The notes: generated by a model from the letters alone, not told the origin. 64,000 bases of DNA from Aaosphaeria pasadenensis (GCA_022813625.1 JAKLMB010000034.1:310001-374000); one strand, 5' to 3'; shown: positions 32,768 through 46,099, counted from the first letter of the stretch. Program-made: numbers and translations.

Positions 32768-34913
32768 TCAGTCAGGACGCCTAAGAACTTTTGAGCAACT
32801 GAACTGTCGCGTTAGCTTAGTCCCCAGCTGCCCTACTAAGGGTTGTCAGTTTGGCTTACTCCCATCAGAGCATCTTTGCGTGCCTGTTCAAGAGCCAACC
32901 TATCACGGACGTGTGCCGCCCCCGCAATTGTGCGGGGCAACGGGGTCTGCCCATTGTTGTCCTTTGCGTTGACGTCCGCCCCGTTCTTCACTAGTAGCCC
33001 TGCTACTGCCTCGTCTCCTCTCCAAGATGCTATGTGCAGCGCTGTCTGACCAGTTTTGTTCCTTGCGTCAACGTATGCCTTGTAGTCAATCAGCGCTTTG
33101 ACTATTGCCACTTTTCCTTCCTCAGCAGCCACATGTAGCGCGGTCCTTCCATTGCTGTCTCCGCAATTTACACGCTCGAGAGATCCTGACTTCGATTCAT
33201 CCCATGAAAGTGCATCTAGCAATAATACATCGTAGCCGAGATAGCATAGAATGTGTAGTAGCGGTAGTGCCTCAGATGATTCCGTGCATCCCCAATTGCT
33301 GTAAGCTGTCCACCATCCCCTCCGCGTAAAGTAATGCGGATCGAAAAAGGACCGGAACCTGTGAACGAGTTTGTCACCTATCGGCGAGCAGCCCCCAACG
33401 TGTGCAGCCCAGTGTGCCATTACATATCTCATCAATGGGGACTCTTGCAAATTGGGTGTCCCGTTGGCAGTCTGAGGCCCGTCTCCTAAGGTATTCCTGG
33501 CGACGCAGTCGAGACACGCCTGCAGTATCTCTAAATGAGCTTGTTTTGGGTCAAAGCGAAACGGGTCACAGCGAAACAGCTTTGGAGGTACACTCGGGAA
33601 ATCGTGCAAGATAGCATCTCGCACCGAACGGTGAATCGGCCAAACTTCATCGTTCTTTATTTCCAATAGCGGTTTCAAGTAGCTGATTGCGTCGCAGAAT
33701 GGAGGGCCCAGGGGCTTAGTGTCTGCAGCGTCCGCCAGCTCTAGCCAACCTAGAGGACGCTGTGCCATACTCACCCAGAGCAGGATTGTACGGCTGATAG
33801 TGTTCTGTTCAGTCGGTATGCTCTGCAAAATGTACCTGTACATCGCAGGGAGACTCGTTGGTAGGTGCTGTAGAGCTTCCCAGACCTCAGTGCGGGTTTG
33901 CTTCTGTGACAGTACCTTCATGGCAACGCTCACCCACAGGAACTTCCCGCCAGCGCGTTGGATAAGAGCCGTCTCCATGGAATGTCGAAACTCTTCGTTG
34001 AATCCTTCAATCTTGGCTAACTCATCGACCCGGGCCGACGCGAGCAACCTGATATCGTTGAAAATACTCTTGTTGTTCACTATTATCCTTGGGAATTTTT
34101 CGAGCTCGGAGTTGTCTCGACGGACAAGCAACAGTCTAAAAGACCCTTTTATCCACGGATGGCCATGAATAGCGGCCAATTGCGAGCTTAAGTCTCCGTC
34201 TTTACATTGGTCCAGTTCGTCGAGCACACAGAACATCATACCCAACCCCTCGTCTGTAATCAGCTTACCGAAGATAATCCATAGAATATACATTGAAGAC
34301 AGTGCATCCTGTGCCGATTTCAGTGTTTCGAAGAACGGCAACACATGCTTGATCAACTGTGGCCGTTTGGTGATGATCTGGTGTACCAGACTACGTAGAA
34401 CACTGATTTTCGTGTCGCGCGCCTCGTCGTTGTTACGGCAGAAGAAGAAGATCAAATCTGTGTTATCCATTCTCGCTGTGTGCCTCTCCAGCTCGTATGT
34501 CAGGAAGATGGAAAGCATCATCTTGCCCGTCCCTGCACCGCCCGTTATCAACAGCAGACGTGAGTCATCATTGCTGTTGCCACGCAACCAAGTACGGTAG
34601 TGCTCGTTGAGTTTAATCCACTCGCAGGTGCCTTCAACTCTCGTGCCTGTGGCACTGATTGCCCTCTTGCGGTCGAACCCGGGATCGGAAACGAAGAGGG
34701 CGTTGCGACACGCGGTGACTTGCTGGTCGGTCATGTCTGCTGAATGAAGGATTTAGTAATTGCCAGAAGAGCACACACTGCTCGCTGTCTCTTACCGGAT
34801 CCGTCTTCGCTCCTGTTGGAAAATATACTTCCGTTACTAACTCCTATAGAAGTCAAGCTCACGAAAGGGGCGTTGGTTGTGATATTGGTAGCCGTCTTTG
34901 GAGACGGTGGTCG
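32768..34913 (-). CDS. NACHT-ankyrin NLR-like protein, N-terminus unresolved, Walker A altered
   Basis: The main exon (34739-32860) encodes a NACHT NTPase region and C-terminal ankyrin repeats (GRTALHVAAEEG, GQTALHIASWRG). Counting from the Met at 34734, Walker A reads GGAGTGKM at residues 65-72, with Met where Ser/Thr is needed to bind magnesium; Walker B is FCVLDELDQC at 168-177. An upstream exon ending at 34796 (intron 34795-34740, GTAAGA...CAG) adds NGSIFSNRSEDGSAD in frame, but no ATG precedes it before a stop at 34914, so a first exon is missing. At the 3' end a strong intron (32859-32804, GTAAGC, branch CTAAC, CAG) would replace the read-through end at 32836 by a 12-codon exon ending at 32768. 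Fungal NLRs act in non-self recognition and cell death. This one may be truncated or decaying. Confidence 0.72.
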
Positions 34914-37900
34914 TTAAGTAGGTTGAATACTTGCAATGGTTGGGGCTTTTACAGACCTATGGTCGTGCTTTCATATCGTAGATTAGAGTGAAATTTTAGT
35001 TGTCCAAGCTTTGGGACGTCTGCCACGATTGGCTGTCGCCTGATCGACAGTGCGCATGTCAAGGACAGTGAAAGACTATCACTCTGAATAGAAAGAGCTC
35101 TCTAGTGAAAACGATGTGCACATTGTTCACTAGGGGTTCATAGCACTTAGCGTAAGGTGAATTATAGATGGCCCCCAAGCTTCAAATTATCCCAGCATTG
35201 TGCACTTGCGTGCCTAGTCAGTAATCATTTTACTTAGATATCTCTCGTCCTCTGATGTCCTCTACCAGGCCTATCGCGCCACCGTCTCTTCGACCTTTGG
35301 TGAACTTTATTACAAATCGACTAGCCATATTGTTGTGTATAGAGGCCTCTGAAGTAGGGGGCATCACAGGCATGACCCACAATCGGTGGATGGGTCGATT
35401 GAGAAGATGTTTCTCTCTGTCGATAGGCCTCCGGATGTAGGTGAATTGTGCCTAGTGCCTTTCCCCATACATGTGATCTGCTATGCCACAATATCAATTG
35501 CCGATCCTTCATGACAAGCGATGTCTTATATCAAATAGTAACAAGACACAGAAACTCCAGTAACTGAGCAAGCAGTAGACGCATACTTTACAAATAGAAA
35601 ATTTAATCTTTGCTCGACGCCAATTACGCCCACATGTAAGAGATCAAAAAGAGAAAGCCCAGACAGAACACACTTGCTTGATTACGGGTGTACATATTAC
35701 AGTTGGATGCATCCCCTTCACTTACAGACTGATTAAATTTCGGATTTTCTTTTAATACTGGGCACTACCGTCACATCGCCGAGGAGAGAATGCGATAGGA
35801 GTGAGCAGCCCATAATCAGTTATGCTATAACTCTCCAACGGACCCTGAATCACCACAATTTAGAAATTACAATAAAAACATCCCACTATCTCCTTTTCCC
35901 ATCCCATTTGAAACGTTAGGATAGAGCTCTGAGCGCCATTCTTGCCTCGCCAACGCATTTCCCCTCCATCAATTTGAGAACCCTGCATGCGTAGTAGTCA
36001 CCCATCTACGACTCCATCTTTGCCAGACGATACAAACAAATATCAGAACTTTCTTCCAATCACAAACTACTCCCCCATCATTCCTACGCTCCTCCAGATC
36101 CCCAAAAACCCCTACCCTTAATTCAAGTCCCCTTCCAAACTTCACCCACTCCACACCGAAACCTCCCCAACTTCACCGCGAATCTCACACAATAACTTCC
36201 TTCCTCCACCCGCCCTTCCCCGCCATTCCAAAAACATCTACCTCCCACTCACGAGCAGAACCAACACAACATCACACTTGACGACTCTTCACCGCCAGTG
36301 TCTCATCCCTGCTGGGTCTGCTTTTGCATTTGCATTTGATGGACTACATATGAAGTTTCTGAGTGGGATATATACTATCCTCACGCCCATTTCTCACCAC
36401 AGACACGCCCACGCCGTGCCGTAAACCTCGTCAGAAGACCAGGCATATCGTATCTCCTCACCCCCCTTCCACTCTTCCACTCTTCCCCTTCAACCTTTCC
36501 TTTCTTGCTAGTTCAAAGCCGGGACCATGAACGAAGATCGTTGTTGGCGTGTACGAAGGACAAACACTCGAGAGGTTTCCAGTCGTGGTAATGCTGCTCG
36601 TGCCTGGGATCCTTTTCATTCGGAAGTGAAAAAGTGACAAGTGCGGATTTGCATCCTCAGCATTCTCATATTAGAAGTGAAAGGGGTGAGGACACATAGA
36701 ACGATAAGACGTCATCACAGCTCATCAAAGGGACTGAGAGGGAGGAAAGGGTGAAATGTAAAAAGCACAGCATCAAGTGTTTATTAAAAGTAGAACTATA
36801 TAATCCTCCCCATCCCTCCCTCCCTCTCCCCTCCCCCTTTTCACCCCCCTTACCCTCGCATGGCCAACAAACACGTAAAACAAAAAGGAAAGAAAAGCTC
36901 ATAGATGGAAACACAAATTCCATATCCTTTACCATAGCACGCCGTTCCTGTAACCCCATGACCCATACCCATGAACCCATAACCCAACACCCTAAACAAT
37001 GTCCAAACATGAAACAGCACCATCATTTTATCATCTCAAAAAAAAAAGAACCCATGCAAAAGAGAAGAGAAAAGAACCCATTGTTTAATGAACCTAGCCT
37101 ACCTAGCCTAGAATAGCCTACACTTTTTTGTTTCCCGCCCGCCCATCCGTCCGTCCCGTCCGTACCGTACCGTCATGTCATAAAAGGTTTTAATCGTTTT
37201 TTGTTTGGTTCATACCGCTGTTGCATACATGGATGCCCCAGCCCAGTCCAGCCCAGCCATGGATCGGTTGGAATGTGTTTTGCCTAACTACCTACAGAAA
37301 TTTTTGGACTACAGAAAGGAAAGAGAAAAGAGGAAATAAAAAGAGAAAAGGAGAGGGAGAGGGAGATGTGGTGAGAGGATAAGATATGAATGGCCATAAG
37401 GGGAAAGGAGGTGAAGTTACATGGATTGATTGATTGATTGATGAGATGGCGACGCCGACGCGGGAACAGATGATCGTGACAAGGGGCTTTCAAAGGAAAA
37501 GGAAAACAGAAAAAAAGGAAATAGGTATATTAAGATAATGTTGGAAACAAGATAAAAGATGTTGAACAGGACAGACAGGAGAAAGGAGAAATAGACCAGG
37601 ACAATCATCAAGGGACAATACGCTCATCGACCAACTGGTATTCATGACAATTGCTCGATCAAGCACGGTGGGGATATGGAAGAAGGCAAAGACAATGCAC
37701 GCTGAGTGTGCACGACGACAACGAAAGGGTATGTTTCGGATCTGTCAGATACAGGTATGCATTATGTGTGTGTGCGCTGTCGAATTTATAGGATCGTGAG
37801 GATCGAGGGTGGGTTCGTTACGAGATGGTGTATGGTCGGTTGTGAGGGTGTGCGGTCGAGGAGGATTGAGCTTGGTCGGGGTTCGCGTCACTGGCGAGGA

Positions 37901-38345
37901 GAGAGTGGGATTCCAAATCCAGTAAGGCGGCGAGCGTTTCATCGTGTCGGTCGTGATAGTAGTAGAGGATCGCAATAGTCGTCCTCTGTTAAGACGCCTT
38001 AGCCAACATCCCGGTCGATTGAGGATTGATCCTTGCGCCATTGCCCTTATGCGCTGCAAGCAATCACGTCTGTGCACTGTCCGGCCCAAGCGAACCTGTG
38101 ATTGGATCCGATGATGATACTCGGTCGAACTAAGATATAGGCCTCGTAAGATATACTCGTTGGGAAGGGGAGTCGGGTGGGGTAATTATGCATGGTGTGG
38201 CGTCGCTCATCTGTTGGTAGTGGTGGGCATGATACCGCTCGTGAATAGAGAAGTCATCGTGCGTCCAGGCAATGCGTTTGTTCCAGTCGACGGCATGCTT
38301 CAATGCCCGGAGGTTCGTCAACAGCACTTGCTATACTCGGCTGGA
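34914..38345. other. Gene-poor gap upstream of the NLR-like gene and downstream of the NDT80-like gene
   Basis: 3.4 kb without a supported gene. 35.9-36.5 kb is pyrimidine-rich. 36.75-37.6 kb has several low-complexity tracts, including (CCCT)-rich runs, a repeated CCTAGCCTA string at about 37090-37110, and four GATT units at about 37424-37440. A single partial match to the cluster heptamer (GCGTAAGGTG) occurs near 35150. Part of this is probably the 3' UTR of the NDT80-like gene. Confidence 0.55.
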
Positions 38346-41335
38346 TCAGTAGCCTACGTGGGCGTGGACGTCGGGTGGGTAGTATCCACGGCTGGTCTCC
38401 ATGCCCTGAAAGCGTCCGCAACCACCCACCGACCAGCCAGAAGCGAGTGCGGCGGGACCGGGGTATTCTTCCTTGATCCTCCGCTCTGGAAGGGGAAGTC
38501 CGGTGGTGTCCATCTTCATGGGTGTGTTTTCGTAGATCGTGGACGGATAGTATTGGTAACTCTGCTGGCTTTCCATCATCTTGGTGTCTTCCTCCTCGTG
38601 CATGTGATGGTCGCCAACAAGGCCATCGACGGGCCCTCCGCTGAGGGAGCTGGCAGAGCTGACCGAATGACTCCCAACATGGCTGGCCACGGGGCTCGGA
38701 TCGAGAGAATATGTATTGCCACGATACATACCGCCGCCCATTGCACTGTTGCCGCCACCGGAAAGGCCATTCTTGTAGGGCGGCCCATACCCTGATCCAT
38801 TGGCGCCAAGACCCGGATAGCCTGGTCCGCCAATGTTGGAACCTCCGCCGCCTCGAGCATTGCTGGCATTGTGAGGTCCCTCTCCCGAGTAATGACTTGG
38901 GGAACGGCCTCGGACGACGACGGGCTGTGAAGAGCGCGCAGCGATCTTGACCCAGATCGGTTCTTCGTCGCGGGGATTTTGAACATTTGCCCAAAGCTCC
39001 ACGATCAAGTGGTAGTACTGTTGCTGGGCCCGTCTCTTCCCGTTGTTTGCTGTGGCGCACTTGAATTGTATGCGCTCGAAGTTATGTTGAAAGTTGCTGC
39101 TGGCGTGGCTGGTCGGGGAGTACTGATGTGCTGCCTCGGCCTCGTTCTGCAGAGGAAGGCTCGGGCCGGGAAGAGTGGAGTGATGGAAGGAGCTGAGGCT
39201 GTAGCCGGTGTGATCGTGACCCTTGCCTGGTGGTGTCGGTGACAGGAGCTCCTTCTTCATTTGCAACTGTGGTCCCTTGTCGCGTTTGGGTGTATGTTGG
39301 ATGAGCTCGATGGGCTTCCCTTGGTTTCCATCGACGGCGGCAGCCAGAAAGACAGCAAGAGATTGGACTTGTTCGGTCTTGCCTCCTCGATTGATATATA
39401 GTCGGCCATTCTGCACCCAAGGGGTCAAGGTGAATGACACTGAGACTGCGAAATAGTTCCTCCGATAGCACGTCCAGACGCGATCCGGGGAATAAAAGAA
39501 GCCCTTGTCGACTTTGGCTTCGATGGAAGGAGTGACGGTCGTTCCCTCACATGTCATCTCGTGGAAGGTTTCCTGTGCACCAAACGGTGGACTTTCCGAC
39601 TGCTGAGGCTGGGCGCCGTAGGCTAGCACTGGGCCGGCTCCATAGCCGGGGGTGTTGGACAGCGGCATGGTGGTCGGCAGTACACTCCTCGGTGTCTCTG
39701 GTGGCAGTGTGCTGTATCGAGAAAGATCGGAGCGAGGGGACAAGGTGTGAGGATGGCGATGCAAGCCTGGCGTTGATGTGGTATAATTATCTCTGGCGGA
39801 TCCGCCTAGAACCGACGGTGACACGGGGTGGTTGCTCATCCCTGGTGATCGTGTTGGCGGCAGCATAGCCGACGACGATTGATCTGTCCTATCGTAACGC
39901 GGTCAGCTGTCATGCATTGATCTGAGGGAATACAGGCACGAACGCGCCACAAAGAGGATACCTACATGGTTGAGTTCCTTCGGACTGAAGACAGACTGCC
40001 GTACTGGAAGGGTACAGGGACGTTGAACGAAGTGTTTCCCAGCCCGATGTTGCCAGAGTAGGCAGGAGTAGAGAAGGTGGAGTAGGCTAGGGCCGAAGAG
40101 GCGTTGGAGCTGGGGGAAGTGGAAATGGACCCGGAGCCGTTGTCAGAGAGGGCTTGTCCAGAATACCTATCGAGTGGAGGTCAGTGGGCCCGACAACAGA
40201 GAAGCAAATGCAAATTGTGCAGACTGGTGCCAACGATGGCGATGTGTAACGTGAGGAATGGGTGGCACGGTGTATGTTGTTCACTCGGACAGGGACGATA
40301 TGCCACTACCAGTAGGCTTGTCGTGTGATCAATGTGACAGACCGACTCGCTGGGAGAGCTAGGTACGCCATGCATCTGGGACGTGTACGACAACACCGAT
40401 GAAGGGCATGACGACGACGACGTGTTTGTTTCGGCGGCTGTGGAATCTCAAAGCTTGGGCAGCACCCAGGCAAAGAGGCGTCGACAGCCAGCAGCGATCT
40501 GGGCTTAAGGAGGGAGGGGGGGGAGGCCGCCGGGCAAGGCAACACTGCGGAAGTATGCCCATGCCAGGCCGGAACACAAGGGGCCAATGAAAGTGGAGGT
40601 ACTCACAGTGAATCGGGACGGTGGTTGTAACGGCCTAGATGAGAACTCACAGGCTGCGCACTGGCAATGCCGGTTGATGAGTGGCCGAGAGTCCCGTCGC
40701 GCCGTAGCTCGGGAACGAAAGAACTATGATGATGTGCATGTGCACCAATATGGTCGATGCATTCTGGGTCCGACGAGAAGGGGTTTTCCGGTGCCAATGG
40801 CAGAGGAGGCGGTTGGAGCACTGCTTATGCTTCTGCGTCAGCCAATCAATCCGAGCCAGACCTGCGTGCGTTGAGCAGGCGTGGGACAAGAACGGACAAC
40901 GTGCACCCGTCGATAGAGGGAATGTCCGCAAGAAAAGCGCGCGTGGAGGTGTTGTCGTACAAGGTGCACCGCGATCGGGTGTTTGGAGGGAAGGGCTTGC
41001 AAGAGTGCACTACATGAGCAGACGACGGGCAGAATCGGTGGACCTGCGGGATCCACAGTGTGTAGCAATGGGCGATGGAGAGAGGAAAGAAAGGCAGTCG
41101 CGCGTAAGCGATGCGGGCCAATATAAAGACAGGTATGCGAGAGGAATGCGGGAACGATGGGGATGGTGGGAATGCGGAGAAGGGCGCCGGTTTATGGGTG
41201 AGAGAAGAGTGGTGTGCGTGTGTATGTGTGTGCGAGGTGTGTGCGCAATGAGAAGAAAAGGGTTTGTGCTCCTTCGCAGCAGGAGGACATGGGTTGGCAT
41301 ATGTTGTTGCTTAAGGCTGACTTACCTTGATTCAT
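38346..41335 (-). CDS. NDT80/PhoG-type transcription factor, VIB-1/XprG-like
   Basis: Four exons (41335-41326, 40820-40607, 40166-39966, 39888-38346) give 655 residues. The first coding exon is 10 nt (Met-Asn-Gln plus one base) with a perfect GTAAGT donor; the 505-bp and 440-bp introns close the frame at VLQPPPLPL and at HRPDSL to YSGQALS. The NDT80/PhoG DNA-binding domain spans about residues 259-475: IEAKVDKGFFYSPDRVWTCYR, FTLTPWVQNGRLYI, FERIQFKCATANNGKRRAQQ and YYHLIVELWANV. Long Ser/Pro-rich N- and Gly-rich C-terminal regions flank it. VIB-1/XprG-type proteins control heterokaryon incompatibility, starvation responses and secreted proteases. Exon 1 is the least certain part. Confidence 0.87.
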
Positions 41336-44300
41336 TATTGCAGCCGCAGCAGCACTCTTATGATTCTTCCTGTAACGGCCCTGGTAAACGCAATTCCCTC
41401 GACCGCACTGCGGGAGGGTAGCGAGACGAATGGAGCGCGAGTCTCACGCCGCAAGGTGAGCACTTGCTTTGCCCTCGACACCGACGCACTGGATCCGCAG
41501 TTCAACGGCGCCGGCAGTGGCGAGCGTCCTTGTTGTTGCTGACGGGAGGAAAATAATTTGGCTGTTGAATAGAGAGTTGGATGGAGTTGCCGTCGCTGAC
41601 CTCACTCACTTGCCCAGTCCAATCCTGGATGATCCGTCGAAGGGGCCGCTGGCAAATCCGATCAAGTCGCTCTTCGCAACGGGACAGGTCCAAGCTGCGC
41701 GAGCGATGGTCGAAAAAGGGTTTGGCCTTCGCCGTGGAGGGTAACTGATTGCCGTTGTTGGCTCGCTTCAAGGGAAATCTGGGGCGGTTTAGCCGGTACA
41801 ATACAAGGGCAGGGCTTTGATCCTCAACTAGCTGCCGCTGCCGCTGCGAGTGTCCGGTGGCTGCTAGTCCGTCAATGCTACTAAGCTGGGCGTAGGCTGC
41901 TTGGAGAAGCGCGGGCCTGGGTCGACAGGACACGCAAAGTAATGCGCACTTTATCCAGCAGATTGGTTTTGTTGATGCGCGCGAGTCTTGAGCTTTGCTC
42001 ACACACCGACACGACGATTCGCGATGCACTTGCGGGCGTTATCGCGGAGCGGCTCGAATGGCGGTGACAAACTACGCCTGCCAATGCGATCGGAATTGTT
42101 CAATGGTCGCTTTCGTCGTCGCGGTCGTCGTCGTTATCGTCGTCGGGAGGATTATGCGCTCGCTTGCTTCTATTGAGAGGGTGGTGTCAATAATTTATCA
42201 ATTATCGAATAGGATCTTGTTCCTGGTGTTGACGCACTAGCAGGTGGCCCCACGGCGCCTTAAACCTTAAGGCTACAACGCTTGACAGGAAGCGCGGAAC
42301 TGCCAGACCGAATGGTGCACTTTGCTTCTTCCCGTCGTCCCCACACAGATCTCAAATCTCGAATCTCGAGGAGGGTGAGTCGCGCACAGACAGAGTACAG
42401 GTCCCGACCCTGGCTACTGGTCGGCTGCAACGTCGGGGCGATGGGTGCGCAGGACTTTTTCTTTTTGCTTTGCTGTGAGCTGTCAGTCTCCTGCCACTTG
42501 CGATGGGAGGGTGCGGTCTGCATCGCAATTATTCTCAAACGTACCAGGTTGTTTCTGCAGGCCGCCAGGAATAATTGATGTGGCGCCGAATGCGTCGAAA
42601 GTGGCTGTTTCGGCGGGGGCTCTTACTTGTCGACAAGACTCTAGCGATCTGCGCGTGGAGGCCGGGTTCGCGGATCTGGAAAGGAGGATGGATGTCGTCT
42701 ACACCGATACTCTGGCGTCAGGTCTGCTTCCGCCGCAGGTTTCGAAGCCTGCTCAGATCGGTGAAGAGGGATGTGATCCGCGAGAGGGTAACAAATAGGA
42801 ATCAGGCCACCGACTCCGTTGAATGGTGGAGAGGATTGGAAAGTATTTACACCAACCACGCCGAGATCGTGAAGCATATATAGATAAAGGGCAATGATCG
42901 TTTTGTTGTTGATATCCAGATGGACCCTTTCCCCCTTCTGGTCACTTGTTGCACAAGCTCGCTAGGGGTCGCGTATCCCGTGATCTTTGTCCTTGGGGGT
43001 GTGGAAATGAGGTGGTAGTGTACCAAAAAGAATTCTCCGAATGGTGAAAGTCAGAACGGTCTTTCTCCCCTTGTTCAGACCCTAGACGAGGAGGACGATT
43101 GGGAGGGTGATATCAGCGATGGAGAGGCCAATGGGAGGAGGAAGTAGGCAGGGAGAACGGACAGAGAGCGATCATGGAAGACAGAGAGGGTCGAGTGGAA
43201 ACAAGAATACGAGGCCGGGAGGTAGAAGTACAATGAGTGAAGACTGACAGAAAGGGCTATAGTTTTGGATACAGGGGAGTGGTGGGCTTGGGGCCATCGA
43301 GTTCGGGTTGTTTGGCTGAAAGGAGCAATGCCCACCAAGCAGGTAGCTTCCTCGCACCTTCGCGATGATGGATCAAGATTTCAGCCCCAAAAGCGAGTGA
43401 TGCGTATTGCTCGGCTCAGACCATGGCCATTCTCTAGCACCACCGTAGCATTGGCAAGCTGCAGCAGCGACCATTTCCCAAAGCGGCGTCCTCTATATCT
43501 CCGATGCCAGGGAGGAGTGATTTGCCCCAGGGCCCAGGCTCACATCCTTTCTCGAATTGTCTCTGGCCCACGATGCGCTCGCATTCCTTGCACCGGATGT
43601 ATGGCCTCTGCTGCCCACGGGGCCCTTGAGAAGAAGGCGATGCGAGGAGTGGTTGGCTCGTCTGGTGAGGCATCACAGTCCCGTGCATCGACGCAGGAAC
43701 ATTGGCCACGACACGACGCTGAATGGGGACAACCTCGACACAGCAGCTCGCGCCCGCCTGGCTGGGACCGCGATGTTTCATCTACTTCCCAGAGGTCCAC
43801 TCCGTAAATAAACCCATGCAGCGAACAGATGATCATAGGTTTGCTAGCAGTGCCCGGCTCCGCGCAGATTGGCTCACCCAGGGAGGTTTAGTAGCTGCAG
43901 GACTCACGACCAGACAGGCAACGGGGGGGTCATCCAGTCAGCACGGCATCTACGGCCGCCCCAGAAAGCGGTAGGCGGTCGGTGGCGGTGGTCCTGACGC
44001 CACGGCCCGGTAGCCGCTCGAGTTTAGCATCGGGGCGGCCGCGAGAGAGAATGGAAATCATGGAAAGCGAGCGGACAGCGCGAACAGTGATGACAGAAAG
44101 CGACTGAGGGGAGGAAGAGGATAGAGCAGAGACGGCGCGCCCTGGTTCGAGGTGGCCGTTAGCTGTCACAGGCCGAGCGCCCATCAGAGCAACAGTATCT
44201 CTAGAGCGAGCGGAGGGGGGGATAAGCTACGTGAGGTAAGGTGGTTAAGATGGGTCGGACGCTATGAGCAGACAAGCAAAGCGCCCGTAGAGGAAGCGCC

Positions 44301-45604
44301 ACCATTACTACCACGCCCACCGAAACAACCACCACATCCAGTACGGCTGCCAAAACGTCCTGTTGAGGCGGTAGTAGAGGCAGGCGGGCAGGCTGCAGAT
44401 GAGCATAAACTTCACCGTATGGAACCAGATAGAGCAGCGGGCAGGTGATGCGCGAGCGAATGCAACCCTCGCCTAGAGACCTCCAAGCACCAAGTCACAA
44501 TGAGGTTAGCAGAACAGGTTGGATCGCTGCGCCATGATCCGGGCATCTCTGTATCCAGCACACCGCGACCCGGGGCAGTGGTTCTGCGCAACGCTCCGGG
44601 AGGGAGTGGGTGGGTGTGGAAAGAAGCAGAGTTGCTGAGCACTTGTGATGATGGGGTTTGAGATGGGATAAAGGTTGGTTTGGTTTAGGTCAAGATGGGT
44701 TAGTGCAGGTGAGGAGAGTGGTGAATGATGCAGGTAGGCGTACACAAGAGGACCAATATGGGTACTAGCGTAGGGTCGTTTTGGAGCTGTTGCAGGGTAT
44801 GCAAGTGGACCAGGTGTGCAGGTCATAGGCCAGTGATAAACAATGGCCGAGGATTGATGACAGCAAGCGGGCCCTGAACGGTGACGGCGGACGAGAGTTG
44901 AAAAAAAAAGAAGCACAGAGAATAGAAGCAGGGCAAGGCAGAGGAGGATTACGTGCCCCACTGCCAAATCGTCCAGCCGCCCGCCTCCCTTGCTTAACAG
45001 ACACAGAGAAGTAGCAAGAGATAGTACTCGGTACGGAGTGGAAAGCTACCTAGTAGGTAGGCATGACGAGATGAAAGAGTTGATTGAATGCGTGTGGGTG
45101 GGTGTGATTGGAGCACGGGACCAGCGATTGGTAGGGGGAGTAGGGATGTACTCTGTATTGGATTGCACTGCAATTATCTTGAAGAAGCGAGTCGACTGGG
45201 ATAACGGCTGATGCGGACGAAGGATTATTGCAATGCAACGAAGAAAAAGGTTAGACGCAGATGATGGATTAGACTAGCGGTTGTACTCCGTAGTCGATGT
45301 AGTAATATTATTAGTATTCTGATAGTCGTGAATGTCGTTGTCGTGGTCGTCTGTCACAAGTGAGCATGTCCGGTAAAGAGGGAATGTAAGTAGTAGTGCG
45401 GAGTTGGTCTATTGACGATCACGATGATGACAGTGATGATGACAATCAGAATGATGATGCTGGTAATGTTGAGAAGGGTGTGCATCTTGAGATTTGTTAT
45501 GATTATTGGGGATGGCGGGGGGGTGGGAAGATGATGTTGAGGGGGGGATGCGAGTCGGGATAGGAAGAGGGAGAAGGAGGAGGGGTGGGTGTGGTAGGTA
45601 TTCC

Positions 45605-45745
45605 CATAGTTACTGAGTTGTACTGTATTGTACTGTATGTACGGGTAGCAAAGGTAGGGGTGGTATACTTAGTACCTAATAGTACGGGAAGTACCCTCGT
45701 ACCTAGTACCGTACTGGTAGGTACCAACTCCCCAGGTACCCAGGC
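45605..45745. repeat. GTAC-rich patch
   Basis: Eleven GTAC tetramers fall within about 130 bp, two of them as GGTACC; about one per 256 bp would be expected by chance. Many are joined by short T/A or GG links (TTGTACTGTATTGTACTGTA, AGTACC, CGTACC). Confidence 0.6.
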
Positions 45746-45924
45746 GAGAGGGAGAATAAATTGAGAGACAGACCCTGGAAAGATGACGGAACCCCCTGGT
45801 AAAAGATCGATGGAGATGAGATGACTGACGGTGAGCGAATGAATGAAATGCTGATGAGCGTTGATATTTGTTTCTCCGTGTCTGTCAGTGAGTGAAGTGA
45901 TGAATGGCAAGGGATAGTGAAGGT

Positions 45925-45972
45925 GAATGATGATGATGATGATGATCAGTGAACAGTGATGGTGATGGTGAA
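45925..45972 (+). repeat. GAT/GGTGAT microsatellite
   Basis: A run of TGATGATGATGATGATGAT, then CAGTGAACAG, then GATGGTGATGGTGA. It is a plain trinucleotide/hexanucleotide repeat in non-coding sequence. Confidence 0.7.
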
Positions 45973-46099
45973 AGTGAGAGGTTTCAAGTATTCGGTGACG
46001 TGCAGATGTGTGGCCAAGCGCCAAGGACACTTACGCCTTTCCCAATATGTCACTAGCGCCCGCAGCTGCATGAATCACGGCTCAAAACATTCACCCTCA

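Noticed and set aside
40726..41421. 231-residue plus-strand frame
   Set aside because: It overlaps exons and the first intron of the NDT80-like gene on the other strand and has no recognisable motif.
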